Below, piece after piece: positions 1 to 8,971 of a stretch of 64,000 nt of DNA (position 1 is its first letter; each line of letters begins with the position of its first letter). A program made the position numbers and the translations under genes. The DNA is from SAR86 cluster bacterium (GTDB lineage: Bacteria > Pseudomonadota > Gammaproteobacteria > Magnimaribacterales > TMED112), in assembly GCA_023703555.1 (NCBI GenBank), contig CP097968.1, positions 906,307 to 970,306 of the forward strand, read 5' to 3'. The notes beneath the pieces are model-generated. The model was not told the origin of the DNA. It saw only the letters and a list, made by a program, of their open reading frames with translations, and did no database searches.

Positions 1-392
1 AAATATGGTGGCTGTAAGCTCCTTTCCTCTAGTCCTGGGGCAAGAATATGGCCTTCTAAATGATGAATTGGCAAAATCTCAATTTTGCATATTTTTGAAA
101 GTGTTTTTGCTACCGTTTCACCAATCATCAGTGAACCTACAAGTCCAGGTCCTGCAGTGTAAGCGACTAAATCAATATCACTTGGCGATAAATTATGCTC
201 AGCAAGCGCATCTCTCAAAGTTGGAATTATCTTTAAACTATGGTCTCTGGCAGATATTTCAGGCACAACCCCACCATATTCTTCAAATAGTTTTATTTGG
301 GTATTTACTTTATGGCCTAATAAACCCTCTTCTTCTGAATAAATAGCAATTGCAGTTTCATCACAAGAACTTTCTATTCCTAAAACTTTCAT
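1..392 (-). CDS. tsaD: tRNA N6-adenosine threonylcarbamoyltransferase TsaD, N-terminal part only
   Basis: TsaD transfers the threonylcarbamoyl group to A37 of ANN-decoding tRNAs together with TsaB and TsaE in the cytoplasm. Reading the minus strand from the ATG at 392 gives MKVLGIESSCDETA, the universal TsaD N-terminus, then a PEISARDH segment and a HHLEGH segment; the two histidines of the latter are the expected metal ligands. The frame stays open to the window edge, so about 130 of the usual ~335 residues are visible and the C-terminus lies outside. It is divergent from rpsU with 43 bases between the starts, the arrangement seen in many Gammaproteobacteria. Confidence 0.95.
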   Translation of the reverse strand, partial: MKVLGIESSCDETAIAIYSEEEGLLGHKVNTQIKLFEEYGGVVPEISARDHSLKIIPTLRDALAEHNLSPSDIDLVAYTAGPGLVGSLMIGETVAKTLSKICKIEILPIHHLEGHILAPGLEERSLQPPY

Positions 393-435
393 TTGTTGAT
401 TCTTTTTAAATTATCCTTAAAATACTCACTACATT

Positions 436-645
436 ATGCCAAGTATAAAAATTAAAGAAACAGAATCCTTTGATGTTGGTCTGAGGAAATTTCGAAGAGC
501 CTGCGAGAGAGCAGGAATCATAACAGAAGTGAGAAAAAGAGAATTTTTTGAAAAGCCAACTGAAGAGAGAAAACGCAAAGCTGCAGCTGCAGTAAAGCGC
601 AACTACAAAAGAGTCATGAAGGACTCATTCAAAAAGCTAAAATAA
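436..645 (+). CDS. rpsU: 30S ribosomal protein S21
   Basis: This is a small subunit ribosomal protein involved in initiation near the anti-Shine-Dalgarno region of 16S rRNA. The 69 residues begin [19 protein letters not shown] and end in a lysine/arginine-rich tail, which matches S21 in length and composition. The next gene, yqeY, starts one base after the stop. In many relatives rpsU is followed by dnaG and rpoD, but here yqeY is followed by a convergent gene, so the classic macromolecular-synthesis operon is not intact at this place. Confidence 0.97.
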   Translation: MPSIKIKETESFDVGLRKFRRACERAGIITEVRKREFFEKPTEERKRKAAAAVKRNYKRVMKDSFKKLK

Positions 646-646
646 C

Positions 647-1090
647 TTGGATTCACTTACAGATTCAATTAAAGAGGATTTAAAATCAGCAATGCTGAGC
701 AAGAATAACTTTTTAAGAGACACTCTTAGACTTGTGACGTCTGAAATAAAAAGATTTGAAGTTGATAATAGAAAAAATCCATCTGTAGAAGAAGTCATTT
801 CAATCTTGAAAAAAATGGCTAAACAAAGAAAAGACTCCATTAACCAATATCGAAGTGGTGGCCGTGAAGATTTGGCAGAAATTGAAGTTAAAGAACTTGA
901 AGTTATCGAACAATACTTACCACAATCGTTCTCTGGAGAGGAACTAAAAAAATCAATACAACAAATAATTAATGAAAATGGCTTCTCTAGCATGCGAGAT
1001 ATGGGAAATTTGATGAAGATTCTTAAATCTCAGCACCCTAATGCTGAAATGTCAGAGGCGAGTAGTTTTATTAAGACTTTATTTTCTTGA
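647..1090 (+). CDS. yqeY: GatB/YqeY domain protein
   Basis: This is a 147-residue helical protein of the YqeY family, related to the tail domain of GatB. A role in tRNA-dependent amidation is suggested for the family but not settled. The start chosen is the TTG at 647, because translation from there gives the family-typical opening (SLTDSIKEDLKSAML) whereas the first ATG at 692 would remove it. The conserved KMAKQRKDSI and EQYLPQ segments are present. It directly follows rpsU and is probably translated from the same message. Its last 12 bases overlap the end of the convergent amidohydrolase-like gene. Confidence 0.9.
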   Translation: MDSLTDSIKEDLKSAMLSKNNFLRDTLRLVTSEIKRFEVDNRKNPSVEEVISILKKMAKQRKDSINQYRSGGREDLAEIEVKELEVIEQYLPQSFSGEELKKSIQQIINENGFSSMRDMGNLMKILKSQHPNAEMSEASSFIKTLFS

Positions 1091-2341
1091 GCGATAGGAA
1101 TTTGGCAAATCACTTTTCTCTATGTATCTGTTCGTAAGTTCTTTATATCTATTAGAAAGGTCTTGATCTTTGCCATCAATAAAAACCCTTTCAACATTAG
1201 TCATAAGTTCTAGAGGATCACCATCCCAAATAACTATATCTGCGTCGTAACCGGGTGCAATTATACCCACGTCAACTAAATTAAAGATTTCTGATGCATT
1301 TGAAGTTATTGACATTAGAGCATCATTATAATTTAAGCCCATTGCCACAGCATTTCCTGCAGATTGAGTTGCAAGGTATGCATTATGTGGACCTGCATCC
1401 TGGCTATAGTAAAAAGACATTTTTACACCAGCATCTCGCAACTTAACAACATTTAAGTATGTAGAGTTTAAAGAGTCGAATGATCTTGGAATATTCTGAA
1501 GTGGATCAAGAATTACTGGCACCTCAGCCTGAGCAATCTCCTCTGCAACAAGGTGACCTTCATCCACACTCCACAAAACTAAATTAATATCCTGTCTATC
1601 TGCAAATCGTATTACATTTAAGATATCAGTAGCTTTGTTGACGGATACTACTAATGGAATTTCACCACTTAATACTTTTTCTACTGCTTGCAAGTCTCTT
1701 CGAGTAAATTGATATTCATTATTCGTACCTGAAAAAAATTGGATATTATCAACTTGGGATAAATTATCTTGCTGTCTTACAAAATTAAAGAAGTCATCCA
1801 TGAACTGCAGAGTTGCTGCACGCGAATCATTGTAAGATTCTCCATAACTGGTAAATAAACCTAGAGGTCCTTGTTTTTTTTGTTTTAATCCATCATTGAT
1901 CTTTGTGTATGTAAGCAATCCTGAGAAAAAGCCTGAAGCTCCAGGCATATGTACTGTTGAAGAAACACCTTTAGAGCGGTTTAATCTTACTGCCTGCGAA
2001 AAAGGGTTGTATGCTCTACTTGGATCAAATCCAGCATTGTAATAATTTGAAGTGGTATCATCAGTTTGATCAATTGAGGCAATTTCAATTAAACCTAAAG
2101 CGGAAAAAACAATAAGACCTGGAGTTACATACTTACCTTTGGCATCTATAAGCTCTGCTTCAGGAACACTTGGCAGATTATCCTCAACTAGAATTATTTC
2201 TCCTTCATCAATGAGAATATCTTTTTGCAGGAACCCATTTTGTCCAAGAAAAACATTGGCATTTTTAACAACAACCATGTCGTCCGCATGAGGAATTAAT
2301 ACAAATGAGATGAATAGAAATGTACTGAAGAAATATTTCAT
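1079..2341 (-). CDS. Amidohydrolase-family protein with lost metal-binding HxH (probable pseudo-enzyme)
   Basis: This is a 420-residue exported protein with the composite fold of the amidohydrolase superfamily. It has an N-terminal signal sequence (about residues 1-19), a YVTPGLI strand near residue 71-77 and the C-terminal GYDADIVIWDGDP segment typical of imidazolonepropionase/dihydroorotase-like proteins. The HxH that should follow the TPGLID strand is absent: the aligned residues read V-F-S-A-L-G, so the two histidines are replaced by Ser80 and Leu82. It starts inside the stop of the upstream amidohydrolase (4-base overlap), so both are surely one operon. I infer a structural or regulatory partner of the upstream enzyme, or a changed chemistry; the substrate is unknown. 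Confidence 0.8.
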   Translation of the reverse strand: MKYFFSTFLFISFVLIPHADDMVVVKNANVFLGQNGFLQKDILIDEGEIILVEDNLPSVPEAELIDAKGKYVTPGLIVFSALGLIEIASIDQTDDTTSNYYNAGFDPSRAYNPFSQAVRLNRSKGVSSTVHMPGASGFFSGLLTYTKINDGLKQKKQGPLGLFTSYGESYNDSRAATLQFMDDFFNFVRQQDNLSQVDNIQFFSGTNNEYQFTRRDLQAVEKVLSGEIPLVVSVNKATDILNVIRFADRQDINLVLWSVDEGHLVAEEIAQAEVPVILDPLQNIPRSFDSLNSTYLNVVKLRDAGVKMSFYYSQDAGPHNAYLATQSAGNAVAMGLNYNDALMSITSNASEIFNLVDVGIIAPGYDADIVIWDGDPLELMTNVERVFIDGKDQDLSNRYKELTNRYIEKSDLPNSYRSRK

Positions 2342-3729
2342 TCACTCTCCCATAGTTCAATGCCTAAATCAAAATCAGTATGAGGCATAAAGTTATTTAA
2401 TCTATCAAATGTAAGTGCACCATCAATGTAAACCTGATCTGCTTTCGAATACACGCTTAACGGATGTCCACTCCAAACTACTATATCTGCATTTTTCCCT
2501 ATCTCAATTGTTCCAGTTTGTTCAAGAATGCCTGCCGCGATAGCTGGATTTTTTGTAAGCCAAGTAATTGCCCTTGCATCTGAAATCTCAAAACCTGCTT
2601 CTCTGCCTGCACTAAGTGCCTTTGCTGCCTCTTGGTTCAGCCTTTGAATTCCGTTTTCACTATCAGAATGGACGATTGCACAACCTTGCCCGTTTCTTGC
2701 CTGGTCAACAATAGCTACGTTTGCAATAGACATATCGTAAGCTTCATGCTTAAACCCCCACCAATCTGCCCAAAGAGCTGCACATATATTATTATCTGCA
2801 AGTAAATCTGCAATTTTATAAGCTTCAACAGCATGGTGGAATGCAGCAATTTTATAATCAAACTCTTCTGCAATATTTATCATAGTTGCCATCTCATCAG
2901 CTCTGTAGCAATGTATATGAGACAAAATTTCTCCATCTAAGACACCAACAAGGGTTTCATATCTTAAGTTTCTTCTACTAGGTGAGCTTTCCAAGGAATT
3001 TTTGAAATTCTCTGCTTCAATCCAAGCTTGTCTGTATCCAGCAACATTTCCCATCCTCGTTGAAGGACCTCTTGAACTATAAACGCGTTTTGGATTTTCA
3101 CCACAAGCCATCTTTAATGAGTGTGGCGCATTAGGAAATTTCATATCAGGAACTGTGTTGGATGAAACATTCTTAAGAGTCACACCTCGTCCACCAAATA
3201 AATTAGCTGAACCAGGCAGCACATGAAAAGTAGTAACACCTCCAGCAAGAGCAAGTTTATATTGAGGATCTTGTGACCATACACTATGTTCAGCCCATAC
3301 TTCAGCAGTAACTGGATTTGTTGCCTCGTTACCGTCACTACTTGTTCTTACACTGGGTGCTGGATAGACACCCATATGTGAATGAATATCAATAATGCCA
3401 GGTGTTATATATTTTCCACTTGCGTCTATTACTTCTGCACCCTCAGCAACAAGCTCCTGACCAATAGCCTGGATAAGACCATCGGAGAAATGTATTTCAG
3501 TATTCTCTAGTTTATTTCCATTCCCATCAAAAATAATTGCATTTTTAATTATTATGTTCTCTGAGCTTAGAGGTCTGTATGTTGAGTTGTAGGTTCCATG
3601 TGTATCATCCTCAAATTTGGCAGCTGAGCCATCAATATCCTGAGAAAATATACTTGAAGCTTGCTCAGAACACCCGTATAGAAGTATGACTATTATTAAA
3701 AGTAGATAATTTCGTATCATGAGTTTCAT
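2338..3729 (-). CDS. Amidohydrolase, putative lipoprotein
   Basis: This is a 463-residue member of the metal-dependent amidohydrolase superfamily. A hydrophobic signal with lipobox LLYGC puts the modified cysteine at residue 20, so it is probably a lipid-anchored envelope protein. The metal site looks intact: ITPGIIDIHSHMG with His116 and His118, further histidines in HIHCYRADEM and AFHHAVEAYK, and an Asp in AIVHSDSENG. The C-terminal GKNADIVVWSGHPL strand is typical of the family. ATG codons at 3729 and 3720 are both possible starts; the latter gives a tidier signal peptide. It is first in a two-gene operon with a degenerate paralogue. The substrate (cyclic amide, dipeptide or other) cannot be told from sequence. 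Confidence 0.85.
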   Translation of the reverse strand: MKLMIRNYLLLIIVILLYGCSEQASSIFSQDIDGSAAKFEDDTHGTYNSTYRPLSSENIIIKNAIIFDGNGNKLENTEIHFSDGLIQAIGQELVAEGAEVIDASGKYITPGIIDIHSHMGVYPAPSVRTSSDGNEATNPVTAEVWAEHSVWSQDPQYKLALAGGVTTFHVLPGSANLFGGRGVTLKNVSSNTVPDMKFPNAPHSLKMACGENPKRVYSSRGPSTRMGNVAGYRQAWIEAENFKNSLESSPSRRNLRYETLVGVLDGEILSHIHCYRADEMATMINIAEEFDYKIAAFHHAVEAYKIADLLADNNICAALWADWWGFKHEAYDMSIANVAIVDQARNGQGCAIVHSDSENGIQRLNQEAAKALSAGREAGFEISDARAITWLTKNPAIAAGILEQTGTIEIGKNADIVVWSGHPLSVYSKADQVYIDGALTFDRLNNFMPHTDFDLGIELWESE

Positions 3730-3754
3730 CCTTGAATGTATAATATTACCAAAT

Positions 3755-4468
3755 ATGTCTGGTCAAAGAATAGATAAAAGAGCAAATTCACAGCTTAGAG
3801 AAATAAATGCTATAGCAGATTTTAATATCCATGCTGAAGGCTCTGTCCTAATAAAGTTTGGAAATACACAGGTAATTTGTAATGCAAGCATTGAGAAAGC
3901 TATCCCAAGATGGATGCAAGATAAGAAGACTGGTTGGGTTACTGCAGAATATGGTATGTTGCCGAGATCAACAAATGAAAGAATGTCACGAGAAGCTCAG
4001 CGAGGAAGACAATCTGGTCGAACGCTTGAAATACAAAGATTAATAGGGCGTTCTCTTAGACAAGTAGTGGACTTAAATAAGCTTACAGGCTACACAATTA
4101 CTATTGATTGTGATGTTATCCAGGCTGATGGTGGAACAAGAACTGCATCAATCACTGGTGGAACGATTGCACTAATAAAAGCGTTAAAAAAAATTAAAAG
4201 AGAGGATGCAATAAAAAATTATGTTGCAGCTATAAGTGTTGGTATATACAAAGATGAATTAATTTTAGATTTAAATTATGAGGAAGATAGTAATGCTCAA
4301 GCAGACATAAACGTAGTAATGAATAACAAAATGGAAATTATAGAAGTTCAAGGCACAGCCGAGGAAAAAGCTTTTTCTCAAGAAGATTTTGCAAAACTCG
4401 TAGTTATGGCAGAAAGTGGTATCAAAGATTTGATCTCTCTGCAAAAAGAGATCGTTGAAAACTCATGA
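3755..4468 (+). CDS. rph: Ribonuclease PH
   Basis: RNase PH is a phosphorolytic 3'-5' exoribonuclease that trims tRNA 3' ends in the cytoplasm. The frame is open from 3719, but the ATG at 3755 gives MSGQRIDKRANSQLREI, the usual RNase PH start, and 237 residues, close to the family norm. The GWVTAEYGMLPRST and RGRQSGRTLEIQRLIGRSLR segments carry the conserved phosphate- and RNA-binding arginines, and DCDVIQADGGTRTASITG forms the active-site strand. pyrE follows with a 4-base overlap, the same rph-pyrE pairing as in enterobacteria. Confidence 0.96.
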   Translation: MSGQRIDKRANSQLREINAIADFNIHAEGSVLIKFGNTQVICNASIEKAIPRWMQDKKTGWVTAEYGMLPRSTNERMSREAQRGRQSGRTLEIQRLIGRSLRQVVDLNKLTGYTITIDCDVIQADGGTRTASITGGTIALIKALKKIKREDAIKNYVAAISVGIYKDELILDLNYEEDSNAQADINVVMNNKMEIIEVQGTAEEKAFSQEDFAKLVVMAESGIKDLISLQKEIVENS

Positions 4469-5103
4469 AGAAATTTCAAAAAGAATTCTTAAAACTTGCA
4501 ATTGAATCAAAGGCAATAAGGTTTGGAAGTTTTGTCTTGAAATCAGGTCGTATGAGTCCATATTTTTTCAACTCTGCAATGTTTCTTGCAAACGGCAAAC
4601 TTAATACTCTGGCTGAATGTTATGTCAATAAGATCAAAAATGAAAACCTAAAATTTGATATGCTTTTTGGCCCAGCATATAAAGGCATTTTCTTAGCAAC
4701 AGCAATAAGCACAAAACTAAGCCAATCAAGAACAGTACCAGTATGTTTTAATAGAAAAGAGGAAAAAGACCATGGTGAGGGTGGCTCTTATATTGGGAAA
4801 AAACCCTTTGGAAAAGTATTGATAGTTGATGATGTGCTCTCTTCTGGCTTAGCAATAGGTGAATCAATAGAATTTCTTAAAAACTTTGATGTAGAAATTA
4901 TAGGTGCAATAGTTGGGTTAAACCGCTTAGAGAGGGGGCAAAAAACAAGTCAAGTGGCATCGGACGAATTAAAAAACGAAGGGATTAATATTTATGCGTT
5001 GATGACCATAGACGAAATTATGCTTGATGAAGACTTAATAACGCAATCTCAAATAAAGGAAATTAAAGCCTATAGAGATCAGTACTCTGGAGAAAATGTT
5101 TAG
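4465..5103 (+). CDS. pyrE: Orotate phosphoribosyltransferase
   Basis: PyrE converts orotate and PRPP to orotidine monophosphate in pyrimidine synthesis. The 212 residues match the family length. The N-terminal SGRMSPYFFNSAMF segment and the PRPP-binding signature GKVLIVDDVLSSGLAIGES with its two aspartates identify it. The ATG overlaps the rph stop by 4 bases, and ribE starts 8 bases before the pyrE stop, so translation of the three genes is probably coupled. No transcription attenuator is visible ahead of pyrE because there is no intergenic space. Confidence 0.96.
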   Translation: MKKFQKEFLKLAIESKAIRFGSFVLKSGRMSPYFFNSAMFLANGKLNTLAECYVNKIKNENLKFDMLFGPAYKGIFLATAISTKLSQSRTVPVCFNRKEEKDHGEGGSYIGKKPFGKVLIVDDVLSSGLAIGESIEFLKNFDVEIIGAIVGLNRLERGQKTSQVASDELKNEGINIYALMTIDEIMLDEDLITQSQIKEIKAYRDQYSGENV

Positions 5104-5704
5104 TGGGATTGTACAAGAACTAGGGCAACTTGAATCAATATCAAAAGCTGATTCAATTCTTAAACTCAATATTAAAACAACACGTAATTTTTCAAATGGT
5201 GTAAACATTGGGGACAGCATAGCTGTTGATGGAGTTTGCTTGACTGCTACAAAAGTAGAGAACCAACACCTATCTTTTGACGCAGTGCCAGAGACGCTTT
5301 CAAGGACAATTATGTCAACATACAAAAAGGAATCAAAAATTAACCTCGAAAAGTCACTTCAATATGGAGATGTAATTGGTGGCCATTTAAATTCTGGTCA
5401 TATCCATTGTGTAGGAGTTGTTAAAGAAGTTGAAATAATTGATGCAGCAAAGGATGTCTTAATTGAAATAAGTAATGATTGGGGGAAATATATTTTTGAA
5501 AAGGGATATATTTCACTTAATGGTTGCAGCATAACTCTTGGAGAAATTAATGTAGAGCGGTTTAAAGTTCACTTAATTCCAGAGACACTTGCTTCTACTA
5601 ATCTTGATCTACTGGTTCATGGAGATAGAGTGAATATAGAATTTGATCAAAACACTATCACTATTGTTGATACAACTGAAAGGATTTTAAGCAATAAGTT
5701 GTAG
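5096..5704 (+). CDS. ribE: Riboflavin synthase, alpha chain
   Basis: This enzyme dismutates two 6,7-dimethyl-8-ribityllumazine molecules to riboflavin. It starts MFSGIVQELGQL and shows the internal duplication of two lumazine-binding barrels: the first with SIAVDGVCLTA near residue 41, the second with YISLNGCSITL near residue 141. At 202 residues it has the usual length. It overlaps pyrE by 8 bases and its last 18 bases overlap the convergent pyrB gene. There is no FMN riboswitch ahead of it, since it sits inside an overlapping operon. Confidence 0.95.
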   Translation: MFSGIVQELGQLESISKADSILKLNIKTTRNFSNGVNIGDSIAVDGVCLTATKVENQHLSFDAVPETLSRTIMSTYKKESKINLEKSLQYGDVIGGHLNSGHIHCVGVVKEVEIIDAAKDVLIEISNDWGKYIFEKGYISLNGCSITLGEINVERFKVHLIPETLASTNLDLLVHGDRVNIEFDQNTITIVDTTERILSNKL

Positions 5705-6577
5705 CAGTGCCGTTCTGAGAAAGACTCCATTTGAGACCTGATTAAGTACAAGTGAACTTGAGGAGGCAGCAACCTCTTCTGTAATTTCGTGGTTAATATT
5801 TAATGGCCCAGGATGCATCAAGAGACCAGAAAAATTTGAGGCTTTTAATACGCTGGTATTTATTTGAAACTCTTCTATGAAAGTCTTCATATTTATATTT
5901 TCAAAACCTTGGAATCTTTCCTTTTGGATTCTCAAGACAAATAAAACATCAGTTTTGGAAAACGCATCCGCTTTAATGCCATTGAACGCTGGAGCATGTT
6001 CTTGATTCAAAAGCTCTGGCGGGCCAAAAAATTTTAAATTATTGCAGTTAAAAAGTTTCAGAAGCTCAATAAAAGAGGGGATAACTCGTGAGTGCTTTGA
6101 ATCACCTAAAATAGCAACCTCAAGCTGATCTATTTTTTGGAAATTTTCTTGAATGGTAAAAACATCAAGTAAAGCTTGTGTGGGATGGGCATGATTACCA
6201 TCACCCGCATTGATAAAGAACACATTATCGGGTAACAATTTCGCAATTTTTAGGGAAATTTTATCTTCAGGATGTCTTACCACAAAACCATTTACCCCCA
6301 TGGCAACAAAGGTATTCAGTGTATCTTCCAGAGACTCTCCTTTTCCCATAGATGAGATCTCTTCTGAAAAATCAAGCACATTGAATCCTAATCTTTTTGC
6401 AGCTAGCTCAAATGAGAATTTTGTCCTGGTGCTTTTTTCAAAGAATAAAAGGCAAATCGTCTTTCCCTCAAAACCACCAAGTTGAATAATTTTCGATTTT
6501 TTAATTAGCTTAGTTTTAAGAAAAAGATCTTCGACAAATGTCCTATTAAGATTGCTAATACTTGTAATCTTATTCAT
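5687..6577 (-). CDS. pyrB: Aspartate carbamoyltransferase catalytic subunit
   Basis: PyrB makes carbamoyl-aspartate from carbamoyl phosphate and aspartate, the committed pyrimidine step. The carbamoyl-phosphate site STRTKFSFE, the SSMGKGES loop from the neighbouring subunit, GNHAHPTQALLD, HSRVIPS and MHPGPLN are all present, so all main catalytic residues can be seen in 296 residues. No pyrI regulatory subunit or pyrC-like partner is next to it. Its start overlaps the spoT stop by 8 bases, making it the last gene of the minus-strand unit 11111-5687. It converges on and overlaps ribE. Confidence 0.96.
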   Translation of the reverse strand: MNKITSISNLNRTFVEDLFLKTKLIKKSKIIQLGGFEGKTICLLFFEKSTRTKFSFELAAKRLGFNVLDFSEEISSMGKGESLEDTLNTFVAMGVNGFVVRHPEDKISLKIAKLLPDNVFFINAGDGNHAHPTQALLDVFTIQENFQKIDQLEVAILGDSKHSRVIPSFIELLKLFNCNNLKFFGPPELLNQEHAPAFNGIKADAFSKTDVLFVLRIQKERFQGFENINMKTFIEEFQINTSVLKASNFSGLLMHPGPLNINHEITEEVAASSSSLVLNQVSNGVFLRTALLQLIA

Positions 6578-8720
6578 TCATTTTTCTCACAACGTCGGTG
6601 GCATTTTTATAGGTCTTAAGTTGTTTTATTAAAAAGTTAAGATGCTCAAGATCTTTGACGATTACTCTTACGTTGATATCTGTAAAATTTTCATCAAGGT
6701 TCTTTGAAAAAACTTTATCAATATTTGAATTATTGGAAGAGATAATTTTACTTATATCTGCCAAGACACCAGGTTCATTTTTAACTGTAATATGAAGCGA
6801 GCTTATGAACTCTGAGTCTTTCTCATTCTCCCATATGACATCTGAACATCTTCCTGGTTTATTCAAGTAAGTCTGCAAATTAAGACATTCGCTTCTGTGA
6901 ATAGTAATTCCTAACTCTGTATGTAGGGCAAAGCAAGCATCACCTTTAACAGGATGACAACATTCTGGAAATCGAAGTGCACCATATTTCTTCGTGCTTC
7001 CAATTTTAATTTGGGATGTGGTTTTAGTAATCCTTTTCTTCCTACCCCGAAGTGCTTCGGCGAAGCTTTCTGTAACAAGATTACTCCTTTTTTTCCCAAG
7101 ACCAATATCTACCAGAAGCTGATTCAGAGACCTAACACCCAATACTGTAAAAACCTGCTTTAGCTGCTCATTCGGAAACTCTTTTAACTCAATACCTGAA
7201 TCTTTTAAGGAATCTTCCAATATATCCTTGCCCAATACTCTAGCATCGCTAACATTTATATTTTTTAGCTGTTTTTTAATCTCTGCTATAGCTTTTGGAG
7301 TTACGGTATAATTGAGCCACTCAGGGTTAACAGACCTAGTCTTGCTTTTAATGATTTCTACAGTTTGTCCACTTTTTAAGACGGCTGATAGAGGAGAAAG
7401 CTTTTTGTCAATTTCACAAGAGAGACAATAATTGCCTATTGATGAATGCAATGCGTAGGCAAAATCTATGGGTGTTGATCCTTGTTTAAGCGAGAATATT
7501 TTTCCGTTTGGTGCGAAGACATAAACTTCACTTCCTTTAAGCTCTGTTTTTAGGCTCTCCAAAAATTCTATTGATGAGGCACTATTTTTATTCATATCAG
7601 TAAGTTTCTGAACAAGCTGTCTTGATTTTGATTGAATTAAATCATTGCTTACATTTGTTTTGTAAAGACCATGAGAGGCAATACCATAATTTGCAAATGT
7701 TTCCATCGTCTCTGATTGTATTTGGACCTCCATTGGAACTCCGTCAAATGTCATTACTGATGTATGTATTGCTTGGTAACCATTCATTTTTGGAACAGCA
7801 ATATAATCTTTAAATCTTCCAGTAATTGGCGTGAATAGATTATGTATAAGCCCTAATGCTGAATAACAATCCTCAGGTGTATGCACTACCACGCGAAATG
7901 CAAAAACATCATAAATATCAGAAAAAGACTTTTTCTTTTTCATCTTTTGATAAATGCTATAAATCCTTTTCTCTCTCCCAGTGACTTTTGCATTGATGCT
8001 AGCTTTTGCAAATTTTGTTTTTAGGTTGCGCTTAACCTTTGAAATTAAAGTTTTCCTATTCAAATCGCTCTTCTTTAATGCTTGAGAGATAAAGCTGTGA
8101 CGCTTAGGATAAATTGTCTTGAAAGATACGTCTTCCAGATCAACAGCCATTTTATGCATGCCAATCTGGTGGGCTAGAGGAGCGTAAAGCTCCAATGTTT
8201 CCTTACTTTTCTTAATTTGCTTTTCCCTAGGGAGGTGCTCAATTGTATTAAGATTATGTAGTCGGTCGGCAAGCTTGATGATAATTACACGAACATCTTC
8301 TGCCGTAGCGATAGCCATCTTTTGAAAATATTCTGCCTGACTTTGGTCTTTTAATTTATCATCCAACTGCAGTAATTTAGTTACTCCATTTACCAAATTT
8401 CCAACATTTTTTCCGAACTCTTTTTTTACTCTAGCTAGTGGTATTTCACAATCTTCAACGACATCATGCAGAAGACCAGCTACGATTGTATCTGCATCCA
8501 TTTTTAGTGAAGCTAGAATAAGACCAACATTTATTGGATGGACAAGATATGGTTCACCGCTTTTTCTATACTGACCCTCATGGGCATTATCTGCAAAGGT
8601 AATTGCTTTTTTAATTTTCCTGCTAGAAAGGGGGTTTAAATATAAGTTTGAGAGTTTATCTAACTCGTAGCCAAGTTCAGATGTTGCTGGCTTTTTAAAA
8701 AAACTTACTGAATCAAGCAA
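6570..8720 (-). CDS. spoT: Bifunctional (p)ppGpp synthetase/hydrolase (SpoT/Rel type)
   Basis: This controls the stringent-response alarmone (p)ppGpp. In its 716 residues are, in order, a metal-dependent HD hydrolase domain with LLHDVVEDCE and DRLHNLNT (intact), a synthetase domain with RFKDYIAVPKMNGYQAIHTS, a TGS domain (VYVFAPNGKIFSLKQGSTP), and a C-terminal ACT domain (ITVKNEPGVLADISKIIS). The intact HDxxED motif says it can hydrolyse, and the conserved synthetase loop suggests it can also synthesise. It follows rpoZ by 8 bases in the widely conserved gmk-rpoZ-spoT order. Whether a separate relA exists lies outside the window. Confidence 0.95.
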   Translation of the reverse strand: MLDSVSFFKKPATSELGYELDKLSNLYLNPLSSRKIKKAITFADNAHEGQYRKSGEPYLVHPINVGLILASLKMDADTIVAGLLHDVVEDCEIPLARVKKEFGKNVGNLVNGVTKLLQLDDKLKDQSQAEYFQKMAIATAEDVRVIIIKLADRLHNLNTIEHLPREKQIKKSKETLELYAPLAHQIGMHKMAVDLEDVSFKTIYPKRHSFISQALKKSDLNRKTLISKVKRNLKTKFAKASINAKVTGREKRIYSIYQKMKKKKSFSDIYDVFAFRVVVHTPEDCYSALGLIHNLFTPITGRFKDYIAVPKMNGYQAIHTSVMTFDGVPMEVQIQSETMETFANYGIASHGLYKTNVSNDLIQSKSRQLVQKLTDMNKNSASSIEFLESLKTELKGSEVYVFAPNGKIFSLKQGSTPIDFAYALHSSIGNYCLSCEIDKKLSPLSAVLKSGQTVEIIKSKTRSVNPEWLNYTVTPKAIAEIKKQLKNINVSDARVLGKDILEDSLKDSGIELKEFPNEQLKQVFTVLGVRSLNQLLVDIGLGKKRSNLVTESFAEALRGRKKRITKTTSQIKIGSTKKYGALRFPECCHPVKGDACFALHTELGITIHRSECLNLQTYLNKPGRCSDVIWENEKDSEFISSLHITVKNEPGVLADISKIISSNNSNIDKVFSKNLDENFTDINVRVIVKDLEHLNFLIKQLKTYKNATDVVRKMNE

Positions 8721-8728
8721 AAATTAAC

Positions 8729-8971
8729 CTACTCCTCTTCTTCATTATCAAGAAAAACTTCTTCTGTGTCACTAGAGGCTAAATTTTCCTCAGTCAAAAC
8801 ACCTTGTTCAATTTCTCTTAATGCAACGATAGTAGGTTTGTCATCTTCAGAATCTATCAAAGGTTCTGCACTTGTACTTATCAAGTCTCTAGCTCTTTCT
8901 GCTGCTTTCAATACAAGTTCAAATCTACTTTCAACTTGTTTTAAGCAATCTTCTACAGTTATTCTAGCCAT
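8729..8971 (-). CDS. rpoZ: RNA polymerase omega subunit
   Basis: Omega assists folding and assembly of the beta-prime subunit and, with it, forms a ppGpp site on RNA polymerase. The 80-residue sequence opens [20 protein letters not shown] and contains AAERARDL and the [13 protein letters not shown] segment, all hallmarks of omega, followed by the usual acidic tail. It overlaps gmk by 8 bases and precedes spoT by 8 bases. Pairing omega with the alarmone enzyme in one operon is the common gammaproteobacterial arrangement. Confidence 0.96.
   Translation of the reverse strand: MARITVEDCLKQVESRFELVLKAAERARDLISTSAEPLIDSEDDKPTIVALREIEQGVLTEENLASSDTEEVFLDNEEEE

Noticed and set aside
5-346. Open frame of 113 residues on the plus strand at the window start
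   Set aside because: It is the antisense of tsaD, whose motifs read clearly on the minus strand.
5090-5110. FMN riboswitch before ribE
   Set aside because: ribE overlaps pyrE, so there is no leader to hold one.
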